Notes: generated by a model from the letters alone, not told the origin. Counted from the stretch's first letter, positions 19,401 through 27,747 are shown. The stretch: DNA of 64,000 nucleotides from Mycobacterium deserti (GCF_025345615.1 NZ_JAODWD010000002.1:124001-188000); one strand, 5' to 3'. Translations and numbers: made by a program.

Positions 19401-19613
19401 GCCAACGACGACGAGTCCCGTGCCAGTGATCTCGTCGAGGCGATCACAGTGGCCCGCAAACAGCGCGCACTTATCTTCGAATTGCGCGCCGCAATCGATG
19501 ATTTCGAGCTCCGTGGGGACGACGCCCGCCGGGTGCTGGTCGATGCTGTGGACCGATTCGCGGATGGCAGCGCATGGCCTGAGTTGGCCCGGGCCCGGAC
19601 GCTGCTCGGGTGA
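16419..19613 (+). CDS. Class III nucleotidyl cyclase fused to STAND-type ATPase and TPR-like domain
   Basis: A 1064-residue cytosolic signalling protein. Residues 1-45 form a TPR-like hairpin. A class III cyclase domain lies at about 62-230, with metal-binding Asp in MFADIVDST and KGDG, and GLGANLASR near the transition-state Asn/Arg. An AAA/STAND ATPase follows, with P-loop GEAGMGKS near 275 and Walker B LLIEDLHWFD near 400. The remaining ~450 residues are alpha-helical repeats of TPR/MalT type. The metal-binding residues appear intact, so cAMP synthesis is plausible. It starts 9 bp after the upstream stop, and its own stop overlaps the flavoenzyme start (GTGA). Confidence 0.88.
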   Translation: MTEPTVDELLDHAVQALNRGDRARAKQLAKKVLAVDRGNPEAEDLLAAPAGRNELRRLTMMFADIVDSTALSTRIEPEVYRTVIGRYRDQVREIVDRYEGHIFSTKGDGLLVVFGHPRAHENDVLRAVQAGLDITREVARLSERVKKRFGFEISVRVGIHRGTVYLDTGQDDVYGLGANLASRVSGLAPPGTVVISKAIEALVRDSFDLADRPAQPVKGIEGDIEHYQVLGERISPSRVPIGPLVGRDEELAYLTTSWEQAQVGGLTTTGVAFCGEAGMGKSRLATAAALLATQSGAPVVALHGSVFHADAGLHPVRRLLENRCGIDRTTEQSQRLRLLEAEVRDVGLDPETALSLLAPVLGIAAEHGYTPIAAQGAKLYEQISAAIAEYLLACFRDSAGVLLIEDLHWFDASTIDVVNALVDLRSPRLLIVMTSREAASIPRATSVKWFDLSPLTAQQTETLVGALDADLSIIERATIARRCDGVPLYIEEVVTKIREQPTDTARWESVPDTLYEALFARLRTSDNAIPVVQAAATIGRDFDRNLLSLIVDITDEDFDAAIRELEDAMVFEKSGPNQWRFRHELLREVAYELPPPSVRRSLHAGVADALVGTSGEDASDWRLVAFHYDKADRVEDAAMAYQLAAADARRRGALEESRRNLTNALAQIDRQAPGLARDRKEVRLRLRRGFLASAAEGTASPQAAADFERCVELTKSELRPEDLFAALTALWAYYLPRGDIHRALEMSQNVGGVIADVGDWFVPHGQAGFGMVLWYRGDFGTARGLLEDSVAALSDLDVDILDAVWFVPNEPVASTHTHLALARAVQGDLAGADVEFAEARRRAETLSFPQGPFSLAYSQCYEVWARLEAGQFDHVATIIGEMAANAEQHGFDSFGFIATTEGAAAAALSAVAHDTVEATELQGHIATMTMLVDAWRAAESKLFVTFYDGVLAQLLIAADHMDQARERIAIALKLAEETDAKFYHAELLRLRAKTANDDESRASDLVEAITVARKQRALIFELRAAIDDFELRGDDARRVLVDAVDRFADGSAWPELARARTLLG

Positions 19614-21694
19614 AGCGGCCAGGCGGCAAAGTCGTCATCCTCGGTGGCGGCATGGCGGGGTTGGCCGCCGCCTGGCGTCTGAGTGAGCCCGGCTGGCACG
19701 ACCGTTTCGACTCGATCACCGTCTACCAACGCGGCTGGCGGCTCGGAGGCAAGGGTGCATCCAGCCGGGGCGAGAACGGGCGGATCGAAGAACACGGGCT
19801 GCACATCTGGCTGGGGTCGTATGAGAACGCGTTCGGGCTGCTTCGCGAGTGCTACGCCGAACTCGACAGGGCGAGAACGGACCCGGCCGCCCCGATCAAG
19901 AAGTGGGACGAGGCGCTCATCCCCGGGGACAATCTGGGGCTGGCCGACGAATTGGGCAGCGATTGGTTGATGTGGCTGGGGACCTTCACCCGCAACAACG
20001 GCCTGCCGGGCGAGCCCGACAGCACCGGACGAGAACAGACCGTCATCGAGTTCATCACGCGCGCAATCCGACTCGTTCGTGACTTCGCCGAATCACTTCG
20101 CGGCGCGCCGCCTGCCGGCCTGACCCTGTCCACCTCCCCCGACCCGCCACCGCCGAAGGGCCGCGCGATTGACGCCATCGGCTATGCGGTATTGACCGCA
20201 ATGTCATCGCTTGCCGACTCACAACTCTCAGCACGCGCGGTATCTGACGCGCTCGAGCACGCACTCGACGCCGTGCGGGATGTTCTCGATTACGAGAACC
20301 GACCGGACCACAAGCGCTCCTGGCTGTTGCTGTCGCTGATGACAGCGGTGATTCGCGGGATTCTCGCTGACAACCTCGTGACCGACCCCCGCGGCTTTCG
20401 AGCCATCAACGACGAGGACTTCAACGACTGGATCGCACGACACGGCGCGCATCCCGACGTGCACGAGTTCGCCTTGGTCCGCGGTCTTTACGACTTGGTG
20501 TTCGGTTATCTCGACGCCGACCCCGAGCGGCCGTCCTTCGGTGCCGGCCTTGCCGTGTTCCTGACCGGCCTCGTGCTTTTCCAGTACAAGGGCGCCATCT
20601 TCTGGAAAATGACCGCGGGAATGGGCGACGTGATCATCGCCCCGGTCTACCAAGCGCTGCGACGACGCGGCGTCCGGTTCGAATTCTTTCACCGCCTCGA
20701 CGCTCTGCATCTCGACGAGAACCGTCTCGCCGTGGACGCAATATCCTTTACCCGTCAGGTCGGTCTCGCTGACGGCGCCGACCACTATGAGCCGCTGACC
20801 ACCGTGCGCGGTCTACCGGTGTTTCCCAGCGAGCCGCTCGTGGACCAATTGGCGACGCCGGTGATGACGCCCGCGGGCGGATGGCACTGCCTGGAGTCAC
20901 ATTGGGCGGAGCGCAGCGACGACGAAGAGCCTCGGCGCTTGCAGCGCGGCGTCGATTTCGACCATGTCGTGCTCGCCGTTTCTGTCGGAATGCTGCCGAT
21001 CGTCGCGAACGAACTGATCGAGGATCGCCCCGAATGGCGTGAGATGACGACGCATATCCGCACGGTCGCGACGCAGGCGTTCCAGATCTGGATGCGACCC
21101 GACGAGCCGACTCTGGGCTGGCACGAGCCTGGTGTGACGATCAGCGCCTACCTGCGGCCGTTCGAGACGTGGGCGTCGATGCCACAGACGCTGTGGGCCG
21201 AGGACTGGCCCGACGACGACAGGCCGGGCACAGTCGCCTATTTCTGCGGCACGCTGAGCGCACCCTGGCCAACGACGGAAGCCGGTAGCGGCTATGCGCA
21301 GCGACACCAGCACGTGGTCCGGCGGGCGGCTGTCGACTACATCGATCGCAACCTCGGGCCGTACTTCCCCGGCGCAGTCACTGCAGACGGCTTCGCGTGG
21401 CACCTGCTGAGCGGTGTCAACGGCGAACGTGGCGAGCCGGCGTTGGCGACTCAGCATGTGAGCGTCAACGTCGATCCTTCCGACCGGTACGTGCAGTCGG
21501 TGCCGGGGACCGAGCGCTATCGACTGCGGCCCGACGAAAGCGGCTACGACAACTTGATTCTGGCCGGCGACTGGACAGACTGCGGGATGAACGCCGGCTG
21601 TATCGAGGCGGCGACAATGTCGGGGCTCGAAGCGGCGAATGCAATCCTCGGCCGCAACCGGTATCACCGGATTCGCGGCTACTACATGCCATGA
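19610..21694 (+). CDS. FAD/NAD(P)-binding amine-oxidase-fold enzyme, phytoene-desaturase-like
   Basis: A 694-residue flavoprotein with an N-terminal Rossmann motif VVILGGGMAGLAAAW and the C-terminal FAD signature LAGDWTD...AGCIEAATMSG typical of carotenoid desaturases, HpnE and related amine-oxidase-fold enzymes. EEHGLHIWLGSYENAF matches the conserved segment after the dinucleotide motif in plant/cyanobacterial phytoene desaturase relatives. At ~690 residues it is longer than those (about 450-570), with an insertion rich in helices (about 150-300). Being coupled to an operon with a prenyl synthase across the divergent region, an isoprenoid substrate is the natural guess. GTG start set by the GTGA overlap at 19610. 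Confidence 0.82.
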   Translation: MKRPGGKVVILGGGMAGLAAAWRLSEPGWHDRFDSITVYQRGWRLGGKGASSRGENGRIEEHGLHIWLGSYENAFGLLRECYAELDRARTDPAAPIKKWDEALIPGDNLGLADELGSDWLMWLGTFTRNNGLPGEPDSTGREQTVIEFITRAIRLVRDFAESLRGAPPAGLTLSTSPDPPPPKGRAIDAIGYAVLTAMSSLADSQLSARAVSDALEHALDAVRDVLDYENRPDHKRSWLLLSLMTAVIRGILADNLVTDPRGFRAINDEDFNDWIARHGAHPDVHEFALVRGLYDLVFGYLDADPERPSFGAGLAVFLTGLVLFQYKGAIFWKMTAGMGDVIIAPVYQALRRRGVRFEFFHRLDALHLDENRLAVDAISFTRQVGLADGADHYEPLTTVRGLPVFPSEPLVDQLATPVMTPAGGWHCLESHWAERSDDEEPRRLQRGVDFDHVVLAVSVGMLPIVANELIEDRPEWREMTTHIRTVATQAFQIWMRPDEPTLGWHEPGVTISAYLRPFETWASMPQTLWAEDWPDDDRPGTVAYFCGTLSAPWPTTEAGSGYAQRHQHVVRRAAVDYIDRNLGPYFPGAVTADGFAWHLLSGVNGERGEPALATQHVSVNVDPSDRYVQSVPGTERYRLRPDESGYDNLILAGDWTDCGMNAGCIEAATMSGLEAANAILGRNRYHRIRGYYMP

Positions 21695-21701
21695 CGGCTG
21701 C

Positions 21702-22265
21702 TCACTCGGCGCGTGACCGCCGTTCGCGATAGGCCGCGACATGCTGGCGATTGCCGCAATTTCCGGTGTCGCAGAACTTCCCCGACCGGTTGCGCGACAA
21801 ATCGATGAGCACCGCCTCGCAGTCCGGCGCGGCGCAGATTTTGAGTCGTCGCAGCTCGCCGCTGCGAATCAAGTCGGCCAGCGCCATCGCCATCTCCGCG
21901 CCCATCCGCTGCCAGAGCGGGTCGTGCACGGATGCCAGGTGCAGATGCCACTCGGGCATCTCGGGATGACGGGTCAGCCATGGCGCCGCCTTGGTGTCGC
22001 TGAGTAGCGCATTCACCTGACCGACCGCGCGTTCCTCGTCGTGCGCGGCCGCCCAGATCGCGCCCAGCCGCTCGCGCAGCCGATGCACCGCGTGCAGCTC
22101 CGCGCCATCGCGGTCGCGGCGGCCGGTCCAGCCGAACCCGTCCAGATACTCGTCGAGTGCAGGCAGGTCGGCCAGTTGCTCGCCGTCCACCCGGTCGCTG
22201 TTGATCAGCACACACGCCGCCCGCAACGTGAGTTCGGTGTCATGAGTGAAAAGCATTTGACTCAT
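21702..22265 (-). CDS. CGNR zinc-finger transcriptional regulator (ABATE-type)
   Basis: A 187-residue protein whose C-terminus shows the CGNR zinc finger (CAAPDCEAVLIDLSRNRSG followed by CDTGNCGNRQHVAAYRER). The N-terminal ~120 residues match the stress-induced ABATE-like domain that precedes it in this family. It probably regulates the divergent EamA transporter gene. I chose ATG 22265 behind AAGGGGG; ATG 22256 is a possible alternative. It is convergent with the flavoprotein gene, 7 bp apart. An ACTCATGA-type repeat overlaps its start codon. Confidence 0.82.
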   Translation of the reverse strand: MSQMLFTHDTELTLRAACVLINSDRVDGEQLADLPALDEYLDGFGWTGRRDRDGAELHAVHRLRERLGAIWAAAHDEERAVGQVNALLSDTKAAPWLTRHPEMPEWHLHLASVHDPLWQRMGAEMAMALADLIRSGELRRLKICAAPDCEAVLIDLSRNRSGKFCDTGNCGNRQHVAAYRERRSRAE

Positions 22266-22313
22266 GATCCCCCTTCCGGCTAGCGTCACGACCAAAGCAC
22301 ATTTTACTCATGA
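22240..22313. promoter_or_regulatory. Three ACTCATGA repeats at the CGNR/EamA divergent promoter
   Basis: ACTCATGA occurs at 22260-22267 and 22306-22313 in direct orientation and at 22240-22247 inverted (TCATGAGT). The first and third form an 8-bp inverted repeat with a 12-bp spacer over the regulator's own start codon. The copy at 22306 lies in the transporter leader. They are candidate binding sites for the CGNR protein; two fall in coding sequence, so chance is not excluded. Confidence 0.4.
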
Positions 22314-22330
22314 CGTCCCGGAGGTGCAGC

Positions 22331-23344
22331 ATGGCGGCCACTGAGCTCACGCGGCGCGTGAAGGCCGACCACTTTCGCGTCGGCCTCATGTTCGCCATCG
22401 GATCCGCTTTCGCGTTCGGTTCCTCGGGGCCGTTCGCCAAGTCGCTGATGGGCGCCGGCTGGAGCCCGACCGCCGCGGTCACCGCCCGGTTGGCACTCGG
22501 TGCACTGGTGCTGGCCATCTTCGCCTCGATTGTGCGGCCCGGGTGGCACCGCGAGGCGCTGCGCCACGCGAAAGCCGTCATCGCCTACGGGGCCATCCCG
22601 ATCGCGGGAGCCCAGCTGTTCTATTACAACGCCGTCGCGCACTTGTCCGTTGGCGTCGCACTGCTGCTCGAGTACACCGCACCCATCATCGTCGTCGCCT
22701 GGGTGTGGGCCACCACGCGGCGTCGCCCCAGCGCGCTGACGCTTACCGGGGTGGTCATCGCCATCGCCGGGATCATGTTTGTGCTCGACGTCTTCAGCGG
22801 GGCTCACATCAACGTCGCAGGCGTGGCATGGGGCTTGGCCGCCGCGGTCTGCGCGGCGTGCTACTTCGTCATGTCGGACCGGGTCGGATCCGACGGCGAG
22901 GGGCTCAACCCCGTCACCCTGGCCGCGGGCGGTCTCATCGTCGGCGCCGCGGCCGTCGCACTGTTCGGCGCGAGCGGGGCGATGCCGCTGACCTTCACAG
23001 CGAACGACGCCGTCGTCGCGGGCTGGACGACATCGTGGGTCGTGCCCGTCATCGCGCTCGGAGTGGTCGCGACGGCGGTCGCGTACACCACCGGCATCGC
23101 CGGCATCTCCCGGCTACGGCCCCGGTTCGCTTCGCTGGTCGGCCTGTCCGAGGTCATGTTCGCGGTGGTCGCGGCGTGGATATTGGTGGGTGAAGCAATC
23201 ACCGTGATGCAGGCGCTGGGCGGGATCATCGTGCTCCTCGGATTGGCACTGGCCCGCCAGGGCGACCGCTCAGAGATGCTGGCCGACAGCACGTGGCCGG
23301 ATGGCCCGCTGCAGGAACGACCCCCGTTACGGGCAAACAGTTAG
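22331..23344 (+). CDS. EamA/RhaT-family (DMT) transporter
   Basis: A 337-residue inner-membrane protein with ten hydrophobic segments in two EamA repeats (the second begins near AGVAWGLAAAVCAACYF). Members export amino acids or metabolites, and the substrate cannot be read from sequence. ATG 22331 has GGAGG seven bases upstream, which decides against ATG 22310. The divergent CGNR regulator next door probably controls it. The C-terminal tail is hydrophilic. Confidence 0.85.
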   Translation: MAATELTRRVKADHFRVGLMFAIGSAFAFGSSGPFAKSLMGAGWSPTAAVTARLALGALVLAIFASIVRPGWHREALRHAKAVIAYGAIPIAGAQLFYYNAVAHLSVGVALLLEYTAPIIVVAWVWATTRRRPSALTLTGVVIAIAGIMFVLDVFSGAHINVAGVAWGLAAAVCAACYFVMSDRVGSDGEGLNPVTLAAGGLIVGAAAVALFGASGAMPLTFTANDAVVAGWTTSWVVPVIALGVVATAVAYTTGIAGISRLRPRFASLVGLSEVMFAVVAAWILVGEAITVMQALGGIIVLLGLALARQGDRSEMLADSTWPDGPLQERPPLRANS

Positions 23345-23377
23345 GTCAGTCAAGCCGCGATATGTGACCATATCCGC

Positions 23378-24166
23378 GTGACTTTGCTGCGCATACCGGT
23401 CCGACTTGTGGCGGCTGCGGTTGCCATCGCCGCACTCATCGGCGGTTCCACACCGCTGGCAGTGGCTCAGCCCGGTCCCCCGCCAGGACCGGCGCCCGGT
23501 CCGGGCTTCGGCAGCGGTCCCGGCCCCGCCCCCGGACCCGCATACGTGCCGCGGCCCACGTATGTGCCGGGGGTCGGCGCCGCACCCGCAGTCTCACCGA
23601 AGTCAACGTGCGCCGACATCGAAGTGATCTTCGCCCGCGGCACCGACGACACACCGGGCCTCGGGACGCCCGGCACAGCGTTCGTCAACGCGCTACGCAA
23701 CCTGGTCGACGGGCGCAGCATCACCACGTACGCGGTGGACTATCCCGCGTCGTACGACTTCCTGGCAGCCGCCGACGGCGCTGCGGACGCCACCGACCGC
23801 ATCGGCAGCATGGCGCAGCTGTGCCCGACGACGCGCATCGTGCTCGGCGGCTATTCGCAGGGTGCCGCCGTGATGGACATGCTGGCCGGGATCCCGCCGC
23901 TCGGCAACAAAATCGGCAGCATCGGTTCAGCGCCGCCGCTGCCGGCGAATCTTCTGCCCAACATCGCCGCGGTCGCGGTGTTCGGCAATCCCGCAACGAA
24001 ATTCAGCAATCCAATCACCAGTTCGGTCTTCGCGGGCAAGGCCATCGATCTGTGCAAGGACGGCGACCCGATCTGCTCGGACGGCCGCAACCCGTTCGCG
24101 CACAACGACTACGTGAGCACGGGCCTGGTGCAGCAGGCCGCAAGCTTCGTGGCCGGCCTGGTCTGA
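23378..24166 (+). CDS. Cutinase-family serine esterase with Pro/Gly-rich linker
   Basis: A 262-residue secreted alpha/beta hydrolase. A signal peptide ends around AVAQ (residue 31). About 45 residues of Pro-Gly-rich linker follow, absent from the three downstream paralogues. The catalytic domain has the nucleophile in GGYSQGAA, Asp in DGDPIC and His in NPFAHNDY, with the usual disulfide cysteines. It occupies the Rv3451 (cut3) position after ESX-4. Mycobacterial cutinase-like proteins act on lipid esters, not plant cutin. GTG 23378 start. It is the first of four tandem paralogues. Confidence 0.9.
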   Translation: MTLLRIPVRLVAAAVAIAALIGGSTPLAVAQPGPPPGPAPGPGFGSGPGPAPGPAYVPRPTYVPGVGAAPAVSPKSTCADIEVIFARGTDDTPGLGTPGTAFVNALRNLVDGRSITTYAVDYPASYDFLAAADGAADATDRIGSMAQLCPTTRIVLGGYSQGAAVMDMLAGIPPLGNKIGSIGSAPPLPANLLPNIAAVAVFGNPATKFSNPITSSVFAGKAIDLCKDGDPICSDGRNPFAHNDYVSTGLVQQAASFVAGLV

Positions 24167-24179
24167 GGACGCCAGCCGA

Positions 24180-24185
24180 TATCAT
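24180..24185 (+). promoter_or_regulatory. -10-like hexamer for leaderless cutinase 2
   Basis: TATCAT ends eight bases before the GTG at 24194, the placement expected when transcription starts at the start codon. No Shine-Dalgarno sequence is present. There is no clear -35. Confidence 0.45.
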
Positions 24186-24193
24186 CTGACCTC

Positions 24194-24835
24194 GTGACAA
24201 GAGATCGACTCCGCCGCGGGCTGGTCGCCGCCGCGATCACCACGTTGACGGCATCCGCAGCGGTCGTCGCACCCGCTTCGGCCCAGGGCTGTTCGGACGT
24301 CACGGTCGTCTTCGCCCGTGGCACCGGCGAACCGCCCGGCATAGGGCGAGTCGGTCAGGCCTTCGTCGACGCGCTTCGCCCCCAGATCGGCGGCCGAAGC
24401 CTTTCGTCCTACGGAGTGAATTATCCGGCGAGTTACGACTTCGCCTTGGCATCCGAAGGCGCAAGCGACGCGTCGACCTACGTCGCCAACCTCGCGCAGT
24501 CGTGCCCGTCGACGCGGATCGTGCTCGGCGGATTCTCCCAGGGGGCCGCGGTTGTCGACATGCTTGCCGGCATCCCCCCGCTGGGCAACCGCCTCGGCGC
24601 GATCGGGCCCATGCTGCCCGCGGGCGTCGATTCCAACGTCGCCGCGGTCGCGGTGTTCGGGAATCCGGCCACGAAATTCGGCAACCCGATCACCTCGTCG
24701 ATGTTCGGCGGACGCGCGATCGATATGTGCAACGACGGCGACCCCATCTGCTCGAGAGGTCGCAATCCCTTCGCGCACAGGGACTACACCGGCGCAGCCG
24801 TTGCGGCCGCGAACTTTGTCGCTCGCGTGGTCTGA
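24194..24835 (+). CDS. Cutinase-family serine esterase
   Basis: A 213-residue secreted protein with a signal peptide to about residue 31 (VVAPASAQG) followed directly by the catalytic domain. The nucleophile is in GGFSQGAA, the acid in DGDPIC and the base in NPFAHRDY. It is the nearest sibling of the gene before it (both share GNPATKF and NPITSS). GTG start without a ribosome-binding site but with TATCAT placed for leaderless transcription. It likely acts on lipids at the cell surface or outside the cell. Confidence 0.92.
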   Translation: MTRDRLRRGLVAAAITTLTASAAVVAPASAQGCSDVTVVFARGTGEPPGIGRVGQAFVDALRPQIGGRSLSSYGVNYPASYDFALASEGASDASTYVANLAQSCPSTRIVLGGFSQGAAVVDMLAGIPPLGNRLGAIGPMLPAGVDSNVAAVAVFGNPATKFGNPITSSMFGGRAIDMCNDGDPICSRGRNPFAHRDYTGAAVAAANFVARVV

Positions 24836-24848
24836 CAGCTTCCACCGG

Positions 24849-24854
24849 TATGAT
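24849..24854 (+). promoter_or_regulatory. -10-like hexamer for leaderless cutinase 3
   Basis: TATGAT lies nine bases before GTG 24864, with no Shine-Dalgarno sequence between. It sits in the 28-bp gap after the previous cutinase gene, so each cutinase may have its own promoter. Confidence 0.5.
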
Positions 24855-24863
24855 CTTGAACTT

Positions 24864-25517
24864 GTGCCACATACTCGTCTCGGCCGTCGGCTGACCGCTT
24901 CTGCTGCAGTGACCGCGTCGGTCGCCGCCCTGGTGCCCTTCGGCATGCTGCCCGCGGCGGCGGCGCAAAGCTGCCCCGACATCGAAGTGGTGTTCGCGCG
25001 CGGCACCAACGAAGACGTCGGGCTCGGCGTCGTCGGCGGCGCCTTCGTCGACGCGCTACGCAGCAGGACCGGCGGGCGGGAAGTCGGGGCTTACGCCGTG
25101 CAATACCCGGCGACCTTTGACTTTCTGCAGGCGGCCGCCGGCGCGAACGATGCCAGCTCACACATCCAACACATGGTCACCACGTGCCCGAACACCAGGC
25201 TGGTTTTGGGTGGCTACTCGCAGGGCGCCGCGGTCATCGACGTGATCAGCTCAGTCCCGGTGCCCGGTATCGGATTCGACAGTCCGCTGCCGCCGAACGC
25301 GTCGGACCATATCGCTGCCATCGCAGTGTTCGGCAACCCGTCAGCCAAGCTTGGCCTGCCGCTGACGGCCAGCCCGACATGGGGCGGTCGGGCCATTGAC
25401 CTGTGCAACGCAGGCGACCCGATCTGTCAGACCGACGGCGAAAGCGTGGCGGCCCACCGAGCGTATGCCGGCGGGCCGACCAGCCAGGCCGCCGATTTCG
25501 TCGCGGCCCGGCTGTGA
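24864..25517 (+). CDS. Cutinase-family serine esterase
   Basis: A 217-residue secreted protein with a signal peptide ending near MLPAAAAQ, nucleophile in GGYSQGAA, acid in AGDPIC and base in the His of VAAHRAYAG. It departs from the first two paralogues in the lid region (SSVPVPGIGFDSPLP). The frame is open far upstream into the preceding gene, but the signal peptide and the leaderless -10 fix the start at GTG 24864. Confidence 0.9.
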   Translation: MPHTRLGRRLTASAAVTASVAALVPFGMLPAAAAQSCPDIEVVFARGTNEDVGLGVVGGAFVDALRSRTGGREVGAYAVQYPATFDFLQAAAGANDASSHIQHMVTTCPNTRLVLGGYSQGAAVIDVISSVPVPGIGFDSPLPPNASDHIAAIAVFGNPSAKLGLPLTASPTWGGRAIDLCNAGDPICQTDGESVAAHRAYAGGPTSQAADFVAARL

Positions 25518-25562
25518 CCAGGAGTTCACGCTCTTACCGGCGAACGCGTCAATCCTCTCCGC

Positions 25563-25568
25563 TAGCAT
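25563..25568 (+). promoter_or_regulatory. -10-like hexamer for leaderless cutinase 4
   Basis: TAGCAT ends seven bases before GTG 25576, again with no Shine-Dalgarno sequence. This repeats the arrangement of the two preceding cutinase genes. Confidence 0.45.
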
Positions 25569-25575
25569 CGACCCG

Positions 25576-26244
25576 GTGATCCGCCGTCATTTCATCGCCG
25601 CGGTACTTTCTGCACTCGCCATGGGCGCCCTGATGGTCGTCCCCGAAAGTGCCCGACATACGACACCGAGCGCGCATGCACAGGCGTGTCCGCAAGCCGA
25701 GGTCATCTTCGCCCGCGGGCGCATCGAGTCGAGCGGCCCCGGACAGATCGGTCGTGCGTTCTACAACGCCCTGCGTTCGAAGACCGGTAAGGACATCGAC
25801 CTCTACTCCGTCAACTACCCCGCCGACACCGAGATCGACGTCGGCGCCAACGACATGAGTTCGCGCATCCAGGACATGGCGGCACGGTGCCCCGACACCC
25901 GGCTCGTGTTGGGCGGCTACTCGCTGGGCGCTGCGGTCACAGATGTCGTGCTGGCCGCGCCGATCGCGGCGTTCGGGTTCGACAAGCCGCTTCCGCCGGG
26001 CATGGACCGCCACATCGCGGCAATCGCGTTGTTCGGCAACGGCGCCGCGTGGGTGGGGCCGATCACCAACTTCAGTCCCCTCTACCGCGAACGCACCATC
26101 GAGTTGTGCCACGGCGCCGACCCCATTTGCAATCCGGCCGACCCCAACACGTGGGAGAACAACTGGTCCGACCACCTTGCCGATGCGTATCTGTCGGCAG
26201 GCATGGTGAATCAGGCCGTGGACTTCGTGGCGCCGCGCGTCTAG
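25576..26244 (+). CDS. Divergent cutinase-family serine esterase
   Basis: A 222-residue secreted protein, the most divergent of the four. The signal peptide covers about residues 1-37 (ending SAHAQA). The nucleophile motif is GGYSLGAA rather than GYSQGAA, the acid is in GADPIC and the base is in WSDHLADAY. The RGTxE-type motif after the first strand is changed to RGRIESSG. These changes could alter substrate choice. The last 4 bp overlap the convergent truA 3' end. Confidence 0.87.
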   Translation: MIRRHFIAAVLSALAMGALMVVPESARHTTPSAHAQACPQAEVIFARGRIESSGPGQIGRAFYNALRSKTGKDIDLYSVNYPADTEIDVGANDMSSRIQDMAARCPDTRLVLGGYSLGAAVTDVVLAAPIAAFGFDKPLPPGMDRHIAAIALFGNGAAWVGPITNFSPLYRERTIELCHGADPICNPADPNTWENNWSDHLADAYLSAGMVNQAVDFVAPRV

Positions 26245-27110
26245 TCGACGACGCGGACGTCTCGGGTCACCTTGGTGCGCGCCTCCAGCTGGTCATCCGG
26301 CGGATAGTCCACGCCGACGAGCGTCAGTCCCTGCGGCGGCGCTGCGGCGAAGTCGCTGGACCGCTGCGACGCCCCCAGAAGCGTGGCGCACCAGCTGGGT
26401 TCGCGGCGGTGCTCGCCGACCGCCAGCAGAGCGCCGACCAGTGAGCGCACCATCGACCAGCAGAACGCGTCGGCGGTCACATACGCGGTGATGCGATCGC
26501 CTTCTTTCGCCCACTCGAGCCGTTGCAGATCGCGGATCGTGGTCGCGCCTTCGCGCCGACGACAGAAGGCTGCGAAATCGTGCAGTCCCACAAGCTCTCG
26601 CGACGCGGCGGCCATTGCCTCGACGTTCAACGCACGAGGCCAGGCCGTCACATAGCGCGCCTCCTGCGGCGCCACTCCGTACGGCGCAGTCGAGAGCCGG
26701 TATTCGTAGTGTCGCCTCAGCGCAGAGAACCGTGCGTCGAATCCTGGTGCGGCGCGGGTGATGTCAAGGACGCGAACATCGGAGGGCAACAACCGTCCGA
26801 GCCGACGCACCAGCGGCAGGAATTCGTCGTCATCAGGCCGCGTCGAACGCGGATACGCGTGCCTCAGCGAACCGGCGGGCACGGCGAGGTGTGCGACCTG
26901 ACCTGTCGCATGCACACCGGCGTCGGTGCGGCCCGCGGCGCGCAGCTGCACCGGGGTGCGGAATACGGTCGTCAGCGCATCGTTGACCACCCCCGCGACC
27001 GTGCGCTGACCGGTTTGTGCCGCCCAGCCGGCGAAGTCCGTTCCGTCATAGGCGATCTCGAAGCGAAGACGAACAAACCCGCCACCGGTGTCGATGGCGG
27101 GTTCGTTCAT
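26241..27110 (-). CDS. truA: tRNA pseudouridine(38-40) synthase TruA
   Basis: A 289-residue enzyme that isomerises U38-U40 in tRNA anticodon arms. The catalytic Asp lies in [11 protein letters not shown], and [10 protein letters not shown] and the C-terminal motifs are intact. It is the last gene of the alpha operon. The frame stays open to an ATG at 27134, inside rplQ; I prefer ATG 27110, just past the rplQ stop at 27118, although its ribosome-binding site is weak. Confidence 0.95.
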   Translation of the reverse strand: MNEPAIDTGGGFVRLRFEIAYDGTDFAGWAAQTGQRTVAGVVNDALTTVFRTPVQLRAAGRTDAGVHATGQVAHLAVPAGSLRHAYPRSTRPDDDEFLPLVRRLGRLLPSDVRVLDITRAAPGFDARFSALRRHYEYRLSTAPYGVAPQEARYVTAWPRALNVEAMAAASRELVGLHDFAAFCRRREGATTIRDLQRLEWAKEGDRITAYVTADAFCWSMVRSLVGALLAVGEHRREPSWCATLLGASQRSSDFAAAPPQGLTLVGVDYPPDDQLEARTKVTRDVRVVD

Positions 27111-27117
27111 GTCGTCG

Positions 27118-27747
27118 CTAGGACTTGTCGGCATCCTCGTCGGAATCGTCGACCGGCTTGGCGCGCGGCGCCTCGACCGCGACGGTGTCCTCGGCCTCGG
27201 GCAGCTCGTCGGCCGAATCGGCCGTGGCCTCGTCGGCGGTCGGACCCTCGGCGGCCTCTGGCTCGACGGCTGCCTGCGGCGCGGCCGCTGCCGCCACCTT
27301 CTGCTCCTCGGCCGAGGCCTCGTCAGTAGCCTGGTCTGCCTTCTTCGCGCCTGCCGTGCGGCGCGCGCGGTTGGCCTCCGAGGTCACCGTCTTCTCCCGC
27401 ACCAACTCGATGACGGCCATCGGGGCGTTGTCGCCCTTTCGTGCCTCCACCTTGATGATGCGGGTGTAGCCGCCGTTGCGGTCGGAGTAGAACGGACCGA
27501 TCTCGGCGAACAGCGTGTGCACCACGTCCTTGTCGCGGATCTTCTTCATGACCTCACGCCGGTTGTGCAGCGTGCCCTTCTTGGCGTGGGTGATGAGCTT
27601 CTCCGCATAGGGCCGCAACGCCCGCGCCTTGGGTTCGGTCGTCTTGATCCGGCCGTGCTCGAACAACGACGTGGCCAGGTTGGCCAGCAGCGCCTTCTGG
27701 TGCGAGGACGACCCGCCGAGGCGAGGGCCCTTGGTGGGCTTGGGCAT
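27118..27747 (-). CDS. rplQ: 50S ribosomal protein L17, with acidic Ala-rich tail
   Basis: A 209-residue protein. Residues 1-120 are standard L17 ([20 protein letters not shown]). A tail of about 85 residues rich in Ala, Glu and Asp follows, longer than in most bacteria but usual for mycobacteria as I recall. GAGGAG precedes ATG 27747. A perfect 7-bp inverted repeat (27770-27776 with 27789-27795) lies in the 89-bp gap behind rpoA and could be a processing or attenuation hairpin. Confidence 0.97.
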   Translation of the reverse strand: MPKPTKGPRLGGSSSHQKALLANLATSLFEHGRIKTTEPKARALRPYAEKLITHAKKGTLHNRREVMKKIRDKDVVHTLFAEIGPFYSDRNGGYTRIIKVEARKGDNAPMAVIELVREKTVTSEANRARRTAGAKKADQATDEASAEEQKVAAAAAPQAAVEPEAAEGPTADEATADSADELPEAEDTVAVEAPRAKPVDDSDEDADKS

